Below are positions 7,636 through 18,153 of a stretch of DNA of 64,000 nt, in pieces. A program made the position numbers and the translations under genes. The DNA comes from Ardenticatenales bacterium. GTDB taxonomy: Bacteria; Chloroflexota; Anaerolineae; Promineifilales; Promineifilaceae. How positions within the stretch are numbered: position 1 is the first letter of the stretch; each line of letters begins with the position of its first letter. The notes under the pieces are model-generated. The model did not search any database. It worked only from the letters and a program-made list of their open reading frames with translations, and was not told the DNA's origin. The DNA lies in contig JACKBL010000001.1 of assembly GCA_020634515.1 (NCBI GenBank), positions 744,001-808,000 of the forward strand. Reading direction: 5' to 3'.

Positions 7636-8904
7636 GTGATGAAAGTTCTAAGCATTACGCTGAAAGACATACAACTGGCGCTCAAAGATTCGGGAGCCAT
7701 TGTCTACCTGTTTTTGCTGCCTTTGATCTTCATCTTTCTTTTCGCGGGGGGTTTGAACGTTTTGGCCGGTGATGGCGGAGAGGAGGGGGGAGCGGCGGAG
7801 AGGATTCCCCTGCCGGTGGTAAATGAAGACGGCGATGGCGCACTGGCGCAAACGTTTCTGCAAAAACTGGCCGATGCGGGGAGCGTCAGTGTCCAGCCGA
7901 TCACCCTGGAGGAAGCGCGGGCGCAGTTAGATACGCGACGCATTGCCCATGTCCTGCTTATTCCAGCGGGTTTTTCGGCTGACTTTGCCGCGGGCGTGCC
8001 CACGCAACTGCGCTTGATCAACTATCCTGCCGCGGACATCAATGAGACGGAGGCGCTGCGCCTGGCTGTGGATGGCGTGGCGCAACGTCTGGCGTTGGAG
8101 CAGCAGCTCGTTGCCAGTCTGGAGCAGATGGGCGCAATGCAGGCAGCGGCGGAGCCGACAAGTCAGACATTTGCGACGGAGCGGATTGTGGCGCAGGCGC
8201 GCGGCCAGTTTGCCCGCGCTCAAACGCGACCATTGGTGTCACTGACGGCGGTGGAGCCGGGCAGCATGGTCGCCAGCGTGGAACTGCCGGATTTTGGCTC
8301 TGTGCAGTTGAAAGTGCCCGGTTTTGCCGTGCTGTTTGTGTTTTTGACGGCGCAGGCGGTGGCGCGCTCGATTTATGATGAGAAAAAGTATGGCAGTTTT
8401 CGCCGCCTACTGGCCGCGCCGTTGGGCAAGATGCGCCTGTTGTTGGGGAAGATGGCGACGAATTTCCTGATCGTCTTGATTCAGTTTGGCGTCTGTTTTG
8501 CTGTGGGAATCTTTTTGCTGCCACTGGTGGGACTGGATCGGCTGACGTTGGGGCATGATCCGCTGGCGTTGCTGCTATTGTGCGCGCTGGTGGCTTTGTG
8601 TTCGACGAGCATGGGGGTGTTGATTGCGGCGCTGGCGCGCACGGAGAATCAGATTGGTGGCCTGAGTACGGTGATGATCTGGGGGACGGGTATTCTGGGG
8701 GGGGCGATGGTCCCCGCCTTTTTCCTGGGCGATTTCTTGAATACGGTGGCGAAGGCCGTGCCGCAATACTGGGCAATCGATGGGTTTTACCGGCTATTGG
8801 TGTTGGGGCAGGGGGGAGCGGAGGTGATGCCGGCATTTCTCGCGCTCCTCGGCTTCTCTATCCTGTTCTTTGGCCTGGGCATGTGGCGCTTCGACTTCAA
8901 CTGA
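7636..8904 (+). CDS. ABC-2 type permease, first subunit
   Basis: This 422-residue ABC-2 permease has a first transmembrane helix near residues 17-40 (IVYLFLLPLIFIFLFAG), a ~190-residue extracytoplasmic loop, and five more helices from about residue 225 on. This is the layout of YhfI/YadH-type exporters. The cytoplasmic coupling segment SIYDEKKYGSFRRLLAAPLGKMRLLLGK is typical of the family. It is translated from a GGGAGG site. It most likely forms a heterodimer with the next gene product. TGCCGGCA lies near its 3' end (8828). Confidence 0.9.
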   Translation: MMKVLSITLKDIQLALKDSGAIVYLFLLPLIFIFLFAGGLNVLAGDGGEEGGAAERIPLPVVNEDGDGALAQTFLQKLADAGSVSVQPITLEEARAQLDTRRIAHVLLIPAGFSADFAAGVPTQLRLINYPAADINETEALRLAVDGVAQRLALEQQLVASLEQMGAMQAAAEPTSQTFATERIVAQARGQFARAQTRPLVSLTAVEPGSMVASVELPDFGSVQLKVPGFAVLFVFLTAQAVARSIYDEKKYGSFRRLLAAPLGKMRLLLGKMATNFLIVLIQFGVCFAVGIFLLPLVGLDRLTLGHDPLALLLLCALVALCSTSMGVLIAALARTENQIGGLSTVMIWGTGILGGAMVPAFFLGDFLNTVAKAVPQYWAIDGFYRLLVLGQGGAEVMPAFLALLGFSILFFGLGMWRFDFN

Positions 8905-8917
8905 GGGAGAGAGAAAA

Positions 8918-10189
8918 ATGAACTGGCTCAACAACACATTGGCCATTGCCGGGAAGGAATTGCAGGTACTCGCCCACGACCGGGGTGCACTGGCCCTCCT
9001 GTTTCTCCTTCCCCTGCTGATCACCGGGCTGGTCGGCGCCCCCCAGATCATCAACTGGCGCTCAAATTCGGGAGAACAGCCGGCTATTTCATTGCGACTG
9101 GCCCTGTACAACGACGACGCAGGCCCCTACGGCGCGGAAGTCGTCTCCGCGTTGCAAGGGGTAGACGTGCTGCAAGTGGAACTGGCCGAGCAGACGGCTG
9201 CCGTTGACGAGCGCGTGACCAATCGGGACGTGGACGCGGGCGTGGTTATTCCGTCTGATTTTAGCCAGCAGATAGACGCCTACACGCCCACGACGGTGCA
9301 GTTGATTATTGATCCGGGGCAGACGCAGATTGCCGGCATTTTCACCGGCATCCTGGATAGCGTTCTCGCGGAAATTAACCTGGTGGGCGAAATCCGCTAT
9401 GGCATTCACACCGTGATGGAGGAAGCCGGCGTCCTCGTGGACGCCAGCCCGGCCATGCAACAGGCCGTGGAAGCGCAAACCCTGGGCGTGATCATGACCC
9501 AACTGAACGAAATGCGTCGTGAGCCGGCCATTGCCGTCACCGTCGAAGATGCCACCGGTCAGTCAGCCGCCAACCTGCTGGATATGGTCATCGTGTCGAT
9601 GATTCCGGGCATTGCCGTTTTGTTCTCCTTCTTCGTCACCACAGCGGAAATAGAATCCTTCTACGCGGAAAAAAACCAGGGATCGTTCCGCCGTCTGCTG
9701 GCCGCGCCCATTTCCCGCTGGTCGCTCATTGCCGGCAAAATGCTGGCCCATATGGTCATCGTTATCCTGCAACTGACCATCATGATCGGCCTGGCTTCCG
9801 TCCTGTTTCAAATGCCCGTGGGGCGTTCGCCGCTGGCGTTGTTCCTGATCACGCTGTTGCTGGCGCTGACGGTGACGGCGTTGGGCATGATGCTTACCGC
9901 CCTGACGCGCACGGAAAAACAGGCCGATTCGTTGGGCATGATCCTGGTCTTCGTTTTGGGCGGGTTGGGTGGCTGTATTGCCGGCATTCCCGAAATGTTT
10001 GTCTTTCGCTCCCCCAGCTTCCTGGGTACACTGGCGCGCCTGACGCCGCAGGGGAACGCGCTGGAGGCATACATGCGCGTGATGGCGGAGGGCGGAACCG
10101 TGACCACCGTGCTGCCGCAGTTGGCCATGCTCCTGGGATTTGCCGCACTGTTTTTCCTCATTGCCAGTTGGCGTTTCCGTTTTGAGTAA
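8918..10189 (+). CDS. ABC-2 type permease, second subunit
   Basis: This 423-residue paralogue of the preceding permease has the same plan: one N-terminal helix (LALLFLLPLLITGLVGAP), a long external domain, and a C-terminal five-helix bundle. The coupling segment is AEKNQGSFRRLLAAPISRWSLIAGK. The ATG at 8918 is chosen because it follows GAGGGAGAGAG and sits 13 bases after the first permease stop; the 16 codons before it overlap that gene. Two non-identical permeases plus one ATPase suggest a heteromeric exporter of a drug, lipid or peptide. Confidence 0.9.
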   Translation: MNWLNNTLAIAGKELQVLAHDRGALALLFLLPLLITGLVGAPQIINWRSNSGEQPAISLRLALYNDDAGPYGAEVVSALQGVDVLQVELAEQTAAVDERVTNRDVDAGVVIPSDFSQQIDAYTPTTVQLIIDPGQTQIAGIFTGILDSVLAEINLVGEIRYGIHTVMEEAGVLVDASPAMQQAVEAQTLGVIMTQLNEMRREPAIAVTVEDATGQSAANLLDMVIVSMIPGIAVLFSFFVTTAEIESFYAEKNQGSFRRLLAAPISRWSLIAGKMLAHMVIVILQLTIMIGLASVLFQMPVGRSPLALFLITLLLALTVTALGMMLTALTRTEKQADSLGMILVFVLGGLGGCIAGIPEMFVFRSPSFLGTLARLTPQGNALEAYMRVMAEGGTVTTVLPQLAMLLGFAALFFLIASWRFRFE

Positions 10190-10450
10190 TCGTGGCGCGG
10201 AAGCGTGTCAGGTTCCCGCGGCCACAGGCTGAACCGGCCTGCTTCCCCGCCTCGGCGGCGCTTGCCTTTTCTGGCATTACTGTCACCCCAATCCCCAAAA
10301 CGAGGTACAATAGAAAGCACTGCGTGTTGGCGTGGCAGCCTGCGCGCTTGCTGCATGAGAAATAACCTCAGATTCGGCACGCTCTTCTTATGTCGGAAAG
10401 CCTGCCGACAGGAATGAGGTTACAATGTATGCTGGCAGCCTGAGAGTCAT

Positions 10451-10546
10451 TTGCTCGAGTCTGGCGAAGTCCACATAGGGTTTTATCGGCGTTGAGGCTT
10501 TGGCCGGATCAAGCCCAATATGTGGGCCGGCTGAAGACGCCACTCC
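10451..10546. repeat. dispersed repeat, reverse-strand copy of the 637-735 family
   Basis: Read on the minus strand it starts GGAGTGGCGTCTTCAGCCGG and ends CTTCGCCAGACTC, matching the unit at 637-735 at both ends and in the CCGGC(C/T)AAAGCC centre. The sequence has diverged, so it is an older copy. Confidence 0.6.
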
Positions 10547-10768
10547 AAAAACCTCGGTGACGTTTCGTCGCGTTCAGGTGAGCTACATCCAGGGAAATGA
10601 TGCCTTCGCGCGTCGGGAAAGAGTCGCCCTATGTTGTCCGCTCCATATCGAATTTGGGCGACATGCGCCCATGCGCGGCGCGTGACAATGGATAGATCAT
10701 GCCTGAAGCGCATTTCGCCGCCAGATGCTGGTCGGACACGTTCCCCCAATTTGCCCAATAATGACTCT

Positions 10769-10855
10769 ACTGAAAAAAGGCCAAAAACCGGGTTTTTACA
10801 CATGAACCACTCTGGTAATTTTGGCCGGACACTCGAAAAACCCGGTTTTTTCAGT
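10769..10855. repeat. 87-bp inverted repeat with CCGGGTTTTT arms
   Basis: The outer arms ACTGAAAAAA and TTTTTTCAGT and the inner arms AAAAACCGGGTTTTT and AAAAACCCGGTTTTT pair to form a long hairpin. A related AAACCCGGTTTCT/AGAAACCGGGTTT hairpin lies at 55600-55653. It sits 42 bases before the start of the first exported protein, so it could terminate upstream transcripts. Confidence 0.7.
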
Positions 10856-10896
10856 GAACTCAATAATCGTGAGCTAACGGAAAGGATAGACGGATT

Positions 10897-12381
10897 ATGC
10901 TGGAAAGAGTGTGGCAACTGCTAGTTTCTTTATTCGCTGGCGGGTTATTCCTGGGATTGATTTTTGCCGGCACAGGCCAGGACCACTCCGCGAGCGCCAA
11001 CACGGGCCAACCCGCGCCCGTGGTTCCCGCTTCGCTGCAGCGGGACATCGATCCACTGCAGGTTGAGGGAGAAATCATGCCGGCATTTTGGGGCTTCCCC
11101 ATTGATGAACTGGCCCTCTACAAATATGACGCCGGTGCCTGGTCCCCCATCCCCTTTCAGGTGGACGAGGTGGATGCCTCCGGCGCTTACGTCACCTTCG
11201 AAGATGGCTTGATGGATGCCAATGACGAACTGGTGTTCATGGGCGGAGATGCCGGCAGCAGCGTACTCAACAACAATTGGCCCGACGACGCCGCCTCCAA
11301 ACTTCACTCCCGCTACGTTATCACCGCCACCGACCCCCTCAATCCCGCGGACCAGGGATGGGTTTATCTTTACCGCTCCCCCACGCTTCCGCACAGCAAC
11401 CAGAGCTACATCAGTTGGGATTACGGCCAGCAAACGCTCACCGCCTCCTCGTATACGCTTTCCTTCGACAGCAATTTTGTTGGTTTCGCCAATCTGGAAC
11501 TCAATGGTTCCGGCGATGTGCTGGACCGCCAGAAAATACGGGTCGTCAATACGTTTGGTGTCATCACGGAGGAGGCTATCCAGGCTCCGGTAGACCTGAC
11601 GAATATCGGCCCGGTGCGCGCTTTGGGTGGCGGCGGTGGGGCACTTCTGAACTTTGCTTTTGCGTTTTACGGCGCACGTATGAAAATCCGATTAGGCGTG
11701 AATATGCAGGATATTGGCCCGATTCACTTTGATAGCGCCCGATTGTCGCTGGATATGCTCAATCCGGCCACGTCTGAGATGGCCCCGGCTACGTATTACG
11801 ACAGCAACTTGGCCACCGGCGTGCCCATTGATGGCATGGCGGATAACGTTCCTCCCACGCCCCCCAATCATTGGTATGAGGTGAGTGGGGCGGTGGGGTC
11901 GCTGGTACACATTTTTGATGTGAACCCGGGTAATGGTATCCGCACGAATTATTATCTGGACAATAGCAGTATTGACCCGGATGATACAGGGGACCAGCGT
12001 TCTTATGGAGATGCCGGCATCCTCATCAGCGCGCCGAGTCCAGATATATCCATCGGCTACGTCACTGCCGCACAGACCACCTACATCCTGCCCGCGGCGC
12101 AGGGCAACGTCGGCCAGACTTACACCGACCGCGCCCACAACCCGCTGACGGCGGCCGCCGCCGCCGAGAACTACGGCTCCGACGTCTCCACTCCGACGCC
12201 TGGCGCCACGCCTTCCACGACGGCCACCCCCGCCCCATCCCCCACCCCAACCGTGACATCCACGCCCACGAAGACGCCCACGCCCACGCCCACCCAGACG
12301 CCGCCCCCTTCGCCATCGCCAACGATCACACCGCGACCCACGGAATGGAAATTGTATTTGCCGGCATTGTGGACCAACTAA
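10897..12381 (+). CDS. exported repeat-family protein, one domain copy plus Thr/Pro tail
   Basis: This is a 494-residue secreted protein of unknown function and the first of three adjacent paralogues. It has an N-terminal signal peptide (residues ~1-30, [18 protein letters not shown]). The shared domain (about 45-415) has landmarks [49 protein letters not shown] and DTGD-x-x-SYGDAGI. A Thr/Pro-rich linker follows (about 425-480), then the terminal [11 protein letters not shown]. The acidic DANDE and DPDDTGD loops could bind Ca2+. It is probably a cell-surface or matrix protein. A GGAAAGGA site precedes the ATG. Confidence 0.8.
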   Translation: MLERVWQLLVSLFAGGLFLGLIFAGTGQDHSASANTGQPAPVVPASLQRDIDPLQVEGEIMPAFWGFPIDELALYKYDAGAWSPIPFQVDEVDASGAYVTFEDGLMDANDELVFMGGDAGSSVLNNNWPDDAASKLHSRYVITATDPLNPADQGWVYLYRSPTLPHSNQSYISWDYGQQTLTASSYTLSFDSNFVGFANLELNGSGDVLDRQKIRVVNTFGVITEEAIQAPVDLTNIGPVRALGGGGGALLNFAFAFYGARMKIRLGVNMQDIGPIHFDSARLSLDMLNPATSEMAPATYYDSNLATGVPIDGMADNVPPTPPNHWYEVSGAVGSLVHIFDVNPGNGIRTNYYLDNSSIDPDDTGDQRSYGDAGILISAPSPDISIGYVTAAQTTYILPAAQGNVGQTYTDRAHNPLTAAAAAENYGSDVSTPTPGATPSTTATPAPSPTPTVTSTPTKTPTPTPTQTPPPSPSPTITPRPTEWKLYLPALWTN

Positions 12382-12589
12382 ACGCCTCGCGGATTGGCCC
12401 AGAGCGTTCCACCTGGGGATTTTCCCATTCCCGCATGAAAGAACCGTAAAATGTGGCCCTTGCCGGATGCCGGCATTGCCCCTCCCGGCAGGTACTGACT
12501 ATAATCGCTCCCAACAAACCGCGCGGCGTATGATACCCCGCGCCCTTTTTGCCCGGCAGTACCAGGCGCACAATGGAGACGGATACCTG

Positions 12590-15500
12590 ATGCTCAGGAA
12601 AGTATGGCGAATCGGTCTGGCCGCGGGAACAGGGTTCCTGTTTATCTGGCTGCTCCTGGTCGGCATGATGGACGCCGCCGGCGCGTCTTCACCCGTCCCC
12701 CCGGCCGGTTCCACTGCCTCCACGCTGTCTCGCGGGAGCGAACCATTGATCGCCGTCGGAGCGCGGTTTGCGGATTTTACGGCCATTTCCCTGACGGAAC
12801 TGGCCCTCTATACCTATCGTGGCGGCGTGTGGATGCCCATTCCCTTCCAGATTGACGAGCGAGACGCCGGCGGTGCGCTCACCCCATTTGAAGATGGGCT
12901 GCTGGACGCCAACGACGAACTCGTTTTCATGGCGTTGGATGGCGGTGACGCGGCGGCCACGGATAACTGGCCGGATGATGCCGCCGCCCGGCTCCATCCC
13001 CGCTACGCGGTCACCATCACCAACCCACTCAATCCGGTGGAGCAGGCCTGGGTGTATTTCTACCAGTCCGACACGCTCCCTCACTCTGGTGATAGCTACC
13101 TGGCCTGGAATGACGCGGCGCAGACGCTGACCACCCTTTCCTACACGTTGGCCTTCCAGCCCGACCATTTTCTCGGGTGGTCGGACCTGCAACTGAACGG
13201 CTCCGCTGACGTGCTGGATCGGCAAAAGCTGCGCGTGCTGGCGATCAGCGATACCGTCTCGGTCGTGTACACGGAGGAAGATAATCCGCTGACGCCACCA
13301 CCGTGGACGGCGGCCTTCCCCGTTGTGGGACCGGTGCGGGCCAGCGGCATGGCGGGGCCGTTTGTCTATGCGGCCTATCCCGCGCAGATAGACAGCTTGT
13401 TCCAGATTGACCTGGCGGATACGATCACCACGCATTACGTGGCGGTGCAGTTGACGTTGGATTGGCGCGATCCGTTGGTGGCCGGTATTTCCCCGACGGC
13501 TTACCTCAATCCGCACATTCCGCTGGCGGTGTTGGTGGATGGCGTGCCGGATGTTGTGCCGGAATTGCCGGCATCCGCCTGGTACGAAGTGATTGGCGGC
13601 GCGGGGGGGATTGTGGTTGTGCCGGAGGTGAATCCGGGCACGGGCGTGTGGCGCACTGCGTATCTCGACGATGCGACGTTTGACCCGGAGGATACGGGGG
13701 ATGGGATGTCTTATGGAAATGCCGGCATTCGCGTCAACACTATCACCACTGATACGATTGGCCTCGTCACGATCACCGAAACCACTTTTATCCTGCCTCC
13801 CGACGCGGGAAATGCCGGCAGCGACTACTATGATCGCGCCCAAAACCCCCTGCAACTGATTACCCTGGCGCAGTTCTTTCCCGCTGCCACCGCCACGCCG
13901 ACGCCCACGGACACACCCGTTCCACCCACGGACACGGCGACGCCCACGGACACGCCCATTCCGCCTACAGACACACCTACACCGACAGATACGCCCGTTC
14001 CACCCACGGATACGCCGACGCCAAGCAACACGCCCACGGCCACGCCTGTTCCACCAACGGACACCGCTACGCCGACGGATACGGCTACGCCGACGGATAC
14101 GGCTACGCCCACAGATACGCCTATTCCACCTACGGATACGGCTACACCGACTTTCACGCCCACGCCGAGCGACACACCCACGGCCACGCCCACCTTCACG
14201 CCGACGCCAAGCGATACGCCCACGACCACGGCGACCTTCACGCCGACGCCAAGCGACACACCCACGACCACGGCGACCTTCACGCCGACGCCAAGCGATA
14301 CGCCCACGACCACGGCAACCTTCACGCCGACGCCGAGCGACACGCCCACACCGACCTTCACGCCGACGCCCAGCGACACGCCCACGGCCACGGCCACCTT
14401 CACGCCGACGCCGAGCGACACGCCCACACCGACCTTCACGCCGACGCCCAGCGACACGCCCACGGCCACGGCCACCTTCACGCCAACGCCGAGCGACACG
14501 CCCACGCCCACACCGACCTTCACGCCAACGCCGAGCGACACGCCCACGGCCACGGCCACCTTCACGCCAACGCCGAGCGACACGCCTACGGCCACGGCGA
14601 CCTTCACGCCAACGCCAAGCGATACGCCCACGCCCACACCGACCTTCACGCCAACGCCGAGCGACACGCCAACGGCCACGGCCACCTTCACGCCAACGCC
14701 GAGCGACACGCCTACGGCCACGGCGACCTTCACGCCAACGCCAAGCGATACGCCCACGCCCACACCGACCTTCACGCCAACGCCAAGCGACACGCCTACG
14801 GCCACGGCGACCTTTACGCCGACGCCGAGCGACACGCCTACGGCCACGGCGACCTTTACGCCGACAGCAACCAGTACGCCATCCGCTACGCCGACCCAGA
14901 CGCCGACGCGCACGCCCACGGCCACGTTGACGCCTTCGCCTACGGCAACGCATACGCCTTCGCCGACCCCAACGCCCACGATTGTGCCCGTGCTTTCGTC
15001 GGCGCAGGAACCGGTGATTATGGCGGGCAGCCAACTGCCGGGATTTGCCGGCGCGCCTATCGCGGACCTGGCGCTGTACACTTTTGACGGCAATAGTTGG
15101 GAGGCGATCCCGTTCCAGATTGATGAGTTTGATGCGTCAGGTAAGTTGGTTTCTTTTGAGGATGGGCTGCTGGATGATAATGATGAGCTGGTTTTGATGG
15201 CGTTTGATGCCGGCATTTCCGCCAACCTCTCCCAATGGCCCCTGGACGTCAAAGCGCGCCAGCACATTCGCTACGCCATCAAAGTCACCGACCCCCTCAA
15301 CCCCAACGAAGAAGTTTGGGTCTACCTCTTCCGCTCCACCACCCTGTCCCACGCCACCGAATCCTACGTCACCTGGGACCCGGACACGCAAACCGCGCAC
15401 GCCCTGGATTACACCGCCGTCTTCTCGGACACGATGGTGGGCATGTCCAGATTGCGTTTATTTGGCTCCGTGGACGTGCTGGATCGGCAGAAAGTGCGCG

Positions 15501-16231
15501 TGGACACGGACTATCCGCTGCTGCCCACCATCACCGAAGAAACGCTGGCTAATCTCCTGCAATCGCTGGAGATTCCCGTGGACATTCCCCTGGCCGTTCA
15601 CGGCCCGGTGCGCGCTGCCAGCGCCAACCAGGACCTGGGGTGGAGCTACGTTTTCTACAATGCGCAATTTGCCCTTAACGTGGCTTTGCCGCTGCAAGAC
15701 ATTGATGATTTTCTTGGCTCTCGCATCCATTTCGAGTCGGTACGCACGTCGTTTGACTGGCGCGATCCGGCGACAACGGGCATGTCGCCCGCGTTCTACT
15801 ACGATGCGAATACGCCCGCGGGTGTCCTTATTGATGGAAATCTGGATACGGTTCCTGTTACGCCGGTAGGGGATTGGTTCCAGGTGAGCGGCGCGGTGGG
15901 GGGACTGCTCACGGTCTACGATCTTGACCCGGGCGCGGGTATTGCCGAGGCCTATTATCGAGATGATCAGGCGTATCACAGCAGCGATACGGGGGACGGG
16001 CAGTTGTTTGGCGATGCCGGCATCAGCGTCGTCGCCGCCAATAGCGATACCAGCATCGGCCTGATCCGCCTCAACCAATCTTTCTACATCCTGCCCGCTC
16101 AGGCGGCCAACCAAGGTTCGGCCTACCTCGAACGCTGGCAAAATCCCCTGGAAGCGACCGCCTACATTCAAGGCTACGTTCCCCCGGCGCTGGACTTCCA
16201 CACCTACCTGCCCGTCTTTGCCCACCAGTAG
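12590..16231 (+). CDS. large exported paralogue, two domain copies joined by a Thr/Pro repeat
   Basis: This 1213-residue secreted protein has a signal peptide (about 1-32, [23 protein letters not shown]). Domain copy 1 spans about 45-425, a Thr/Pro/Asp/Ser-rich stalk about 430-800, and domain copy 2 about 805-1190. It ends TYLPVFAHQ. Both copies keep the [29 protein letters not shown] and DTGD landmarks. The start at 12590 is chosen because the 41 codons upstream encode no signal-like sequence. It looks like a fusion or duplication of two neighbours such as the flanking genes. The stalk would project the domains from the cell. Function unknown. Confidence 0.8.
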   Translation: MLRKVWRIGLAAGTGFLFIWLLLVGMMDAAGASSPVPPAGSTASTLSRGSEPLIAVGARFADFTAISLTELALYTYRGGVWMPIPFQIDERDAGGALTPFEDGLLDANDELVFMALDGGDAAATDNWPDDAAARLHPRYAVTITNPLNPVEQAWVYFYQSDTLPHSGDSYLAWNDAAQTLTTLSYTLAFQPDHFLGWSDLQLNGSADVLDRQKLRVLAISDTVSVVYTEEDNPLTPPPWTAAFPVVGPVRASGMAGPFVYAAYPAQIDSLFQIDLADTITTHYVAVQLTLDWRDPLVAGISPTAYLNPHIPLAVLVDGVPDVVPELPASAWYEVIGGAGGIVVVPEVNPGTGVWRTAYLDDATFDPEDTGDGMSYGNAGIRVNTITTDTIGLVTITETTFILPPDAGNAGSDYYDRAQNPLQLITLAQFFPAATATPTPTDTPVPPTDTATPTDTPIPPTDTPTPTDTPVPPTDTPTPSNTPTATPVPPTDTATPTDTATPTDTATPTDTPIPPTDTATPTFTPTPSDTPTATPTFTPTPSDTPTTTATFTPTPSDTPTTTATFTPTPSDTPTTTATFTPTPSDTPTPTFTPTPSDTPTATATFTPTPSDTPTPTFTPTPSDTPTATATFTPTPSDTPTPTPTFTPTPSDTPTATATFTPTPSDTPTATATFTPTPSDTPTPTPTFTPTPSDTPTATATFTPTPSDTPTATATFTPTPSDTPTPTPTFTPTPSDTPTATATFTPTPSDTPTATATFTPTATSTPSATPTQTPTRTPTATLTPSPTATHTPSPTPTPTIVPVLSSAQEPVIMAGSQLPGFAGAPIADLALYTFDGNSWEAIPFQIDEFDASGKLVSFEDGLLDDNDELVLMAFDAGISANLSQWPLDVKARQHIRYAIKVTDPLNPNEEVWVYLFRSTTLSHATESYVTWDPDTQTAHALDYTAVFSDTMVGMSRLRLFGSVDVLDRQKVRVDTDYPLLPTITEETLANLLQSLEIPVDIPLAVHGPVRAASANQDLGWSYVFYNAQFALNVALPLQDIDDFLGSRIHFESVRTSFDWRDPATTGMSPAFYYDANTPAGVLIDGNLDTVPVTPVGDWFQVSGAVGGLLTVYDLDPGAGIAEAYYRDDQAYHSSDTGDGQLFGDAGISVVAANSDTSIGLIRLNQSFYILPAQAANQGSAYLERWQNPLEATAYIQGYVPPALDFHTYLPVFAHQ
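14152..14866 (+). repeat. 42-bp in-gene tandem repeat, about 17 copies ([10 protein letters not shown]...)
   Basis: Each unit encodes [10 protein letters not shown] plus a variable 2-4 residue tail (ATAT, TTAT, PTPT or PT). Neighbouring copies are near-identical at DNA level and higher-order blocks of two or three units recur. This points to expansion by unequal crossing-over or slippage. Units are contiguous with no unique spacers, so it is not a CRISPR array. The copy number is likely to differ between strains. Confidence 0.9.
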
Positions 16232-16672
16232 GAACGGCCTTTGCCCCGCTCCGCTAGACATCCCCGGTGACCAGGCAGAAACCAATTGCATTCCGAATAA
16301 CGATCAACGTTAACCCTTCATGGCCGTGCGCAACGGCGTCGTTTCTTGCACGCTGTCAGAGTATTGCGGACCTGTCGCACTTAGGCTATATTCTTTTTGT
16401 TGCACGAAAATTCGGAAAATTAAGCAAAAATCATAACGGCTAACCCGCTCGTGGGCGGAACTTGCCGAAGCCGATATGGCCTTCGGTAGGCTGGCTAAGT
16501 CGTTACCCAAAATTGTACTTATTCACCATCCAGAGGTGCGTCGCCTTTGCGAACGCGGTTTTCATGATGCAGCACCCTGCACAAGTGCGTCGTGCCTGAT
16601 CAGACACCATTGCCGACTTTTCCGACCACAAAAAACGATCCAATCACCACTTTTTCAAGGAGTTAATTTTCA
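16232..16672. other. gap between the second and third exported paralogues
   Basis: This 441-base gap has no gene. It contains a segment running from TAACGGCTAACCCGCTC to GGCTAAGTCGTTACC (about 16436-16506), with ends that read GTAAC/GTTAC like the palindromic element family. A CCTTCGGTAGG/CCGAAG hairpin lies inside it. An AAGGAG ribosome-binding site at the right edge belongs to the next gene. Confidence 0.5.
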
Positions 16673-18034
16673 ATGGTTTCCAGAAATGTCTTCCGACTGC
16701 TTCTGCCCCTCACGTGCGGTTTGCTGGTCGTAATGCTCGGCTGGCAAGGATTGCGCAGCACCGCGCAGGCCACGGCTGCCCCCCAGGCCGCAACCGCCTT
16801 CACCCGCGCCGACGAGCCAATAGTGGTCACCGGCGCGGACCTGCCTCAACTGACGGGTTCCCCCATTGACGAACTAGGCCTTTATGCCCTCCAGAGCGGT
16901 ATCTGGGTCCCGATTCCATTTCAGGTTGACGAGGTAAACATCACAGGCACATACGTTATTGAGGAAGATGGCCTGCTGGATGAGAATGACGAACTCGTCT
17001 TCCTCGCGGACGACACGGGTGCGGAAGCATCCAACGACCAGTGGGTAGGGGATTTGGGTTCCCTGCTTTACCCGCGCGTCAGCATTCAAGCCACCGATCC
17101 GCTCTACGTGGGAGAAGAAGGTTGGGTATACCTCTATCGCTCCAGTACGTTGGCGAAATCGACCGTCAGCTACATCAGTTGGGATGCGGATACGGAAACG
17201 ATTGCCGCCACAAATTACTCGGCCAGCTTTGACCAGACGAACTTCATTGGTCTATCCACCCTGTCCATCAATGGCTCTGGCGATATACTGGATCGACAAA
17301 AAGTGCGTGTGGATGTGACGCCGCTGGGTATGATCACGGAAGACGACCTGGCTATGTTCCTTTCCCAGCTTGGCTTGCCGTCCACGCTCACGGTAGCCGC
17401 GTTGGGGCCGATTCGGGCGGCCACGGGCAACCTGGCCGTCGGTATTGGTTTCGCGTTCTACGGATCGCGCATTGATCTGGACTTGACTTTTCCATTGAGT
17501 GATACCGTTATCGTCACCAACAATGTGCAACTGCCGCTGCAATTCCAATCGGCGTTTACGTCGTTGGACCTGCTAAATCCCACGCAGACGGGCATGGCTC
17601 CGGCGACTTATTACGACCCGAACGTGCCCGCCGGGGTGGCTATCGACGGCGCGGCGGACAGTGTGCCGGTGTCGCCGTGGCATAACTACTCTGTTGTTAG
17701 CGGCCAGGTGGGTACGATTGTGGATGTGATGGAGGTGGATCGCGGACAGGGGCATATTCGCAACTACTACATCGACAACAGCACGATTGATGATGCGGAT
17801 ACGGGGGATAGGAAGAGTTTCGGGAATGCCGGCATTGGCATCGAACGCAGCAACGCCAACACCGAAATCGGCCTGATCCAGATCAACCAGCGCTTCTACA
17901 TCCTCACCGGACCGCAGGGCAACGTCGGCCCCGATTATGTCACCCGCACCGACAACCCCTTCACGACGACCACGGTCGGCGAAGTCAACCCCGACGCCAA
18001 CTTCATCTTCCTGCCCGTCAACCTGCGTCCATAG
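16673..18034 (+). CDS. exported repeat-family protein, single domain copy, no Thr/Pro tail
   Basis: This 453-residue secreted protein is the third paralogue. It has a signal peptide (about 1-33, LLLPLTCGLLVVMLGW) followed by one domain with [49 protein letters not shown] and DTGDRKSFGNAGIGI. Unlike its neighbours it has no Thr/Pro stalk, and it ends directly in FIFLPVNLRP, keeping the aromatic-Leu-Pro end. It has an AAGGAG site with 10-base spacing. It may be the ancestral form of the family here. Function unknown. Confidence 0.8.
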   Translation: MVSRNVFRLLLPLTCGLLVVMLGWQGLRSTAQATAAPQAATAFTRADEPIVVTGADLPQLTGSPIDELGLYALQSGIWVPIPFQVDEVNITGTYVIEEDGLLDENDELVFLADDTGAEASNDQWVGDLGSLLYPRVSIQATDPLYVGEEGWVYLYRSSTLAKSTVSYISWDADTETIAATNYSASFDQTNFIGLSTLSINGSGDILDRQKVRVDVTPLGMITEDDLAMFLSQLGLPSTLTVAALGPIRAATGNLAVGIGFAFYGSRIDLDLTFPLSDTVIVTNNVQLPLQFQSAFTSLDLLNPTQTGMAPATYYDPNVPAGVAIDGAADSVPVSPWHNYSVVSGQVGTIVDVMEVDRGQGHIRNYYIDNSTIDDADTGDRKSFGNAGIGIERSNANTEIGLIQINQRFYILTGPQGNVGPDYVTRTDNPFTTTTVGEVNPDANFIFLPVNLRP

Positions 18035-18071
18035 CTCCGCCCTATTCCCCAATAAGACAGCCAGCAAACCT

Positions 18072-18100
18072 TTCGGGTCTGTTTGAAAAACAGACCCGAA
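18072..18100. terminator. hairpin between convergent genes
   Basis: A 13-bp perfect stem (TTCGGGTCTGTTT/AAACAGACCCGAA) with a 3-base loop lies in the 119 bases separating the convergent exported-protein and deacetylase genes. There is no strong T-run on either side, so it may act with Rho or as an mRNA-end stabiliser. Confidence 0.5.
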
Positions 18101-18153
18101 GGGTCGTCGTGCCCGGAGAAGGGAGCCAGGCCTCGCTTTTCTCGCTGGGCGGC

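Larger units (their letters stand above)
10190..10896. other. repeat-filled gap between ABC operon and exported-protein cluster
   Basis: No gene was recognised in 707 bases. It contains a TACAAT-type sequence near 10305 with no gene behind it, the repeat at 10451-10546 and the large hairpin at 10769-10855. The ribosome-binding site of the next gene (GGAAAGGA) lies at the right edge. Confidence 0.5.

Noticed and set aside
14152..14866. CRISPR array
   Set aside because: The 42-bp units are contiguous, have no unique spacers, and are in frame inside a secreted protein gene.
12689..15267. Very long open frames on the minus strand (781 and 479 codons)
   Set aside because: They are the antisense of the exported-protein genes and the Thr/Pro repeat; the products are Arg/Gly- or Val/Gly-repetitive with no domain, and the plus-strand frame has signal peptide and conserved domains.
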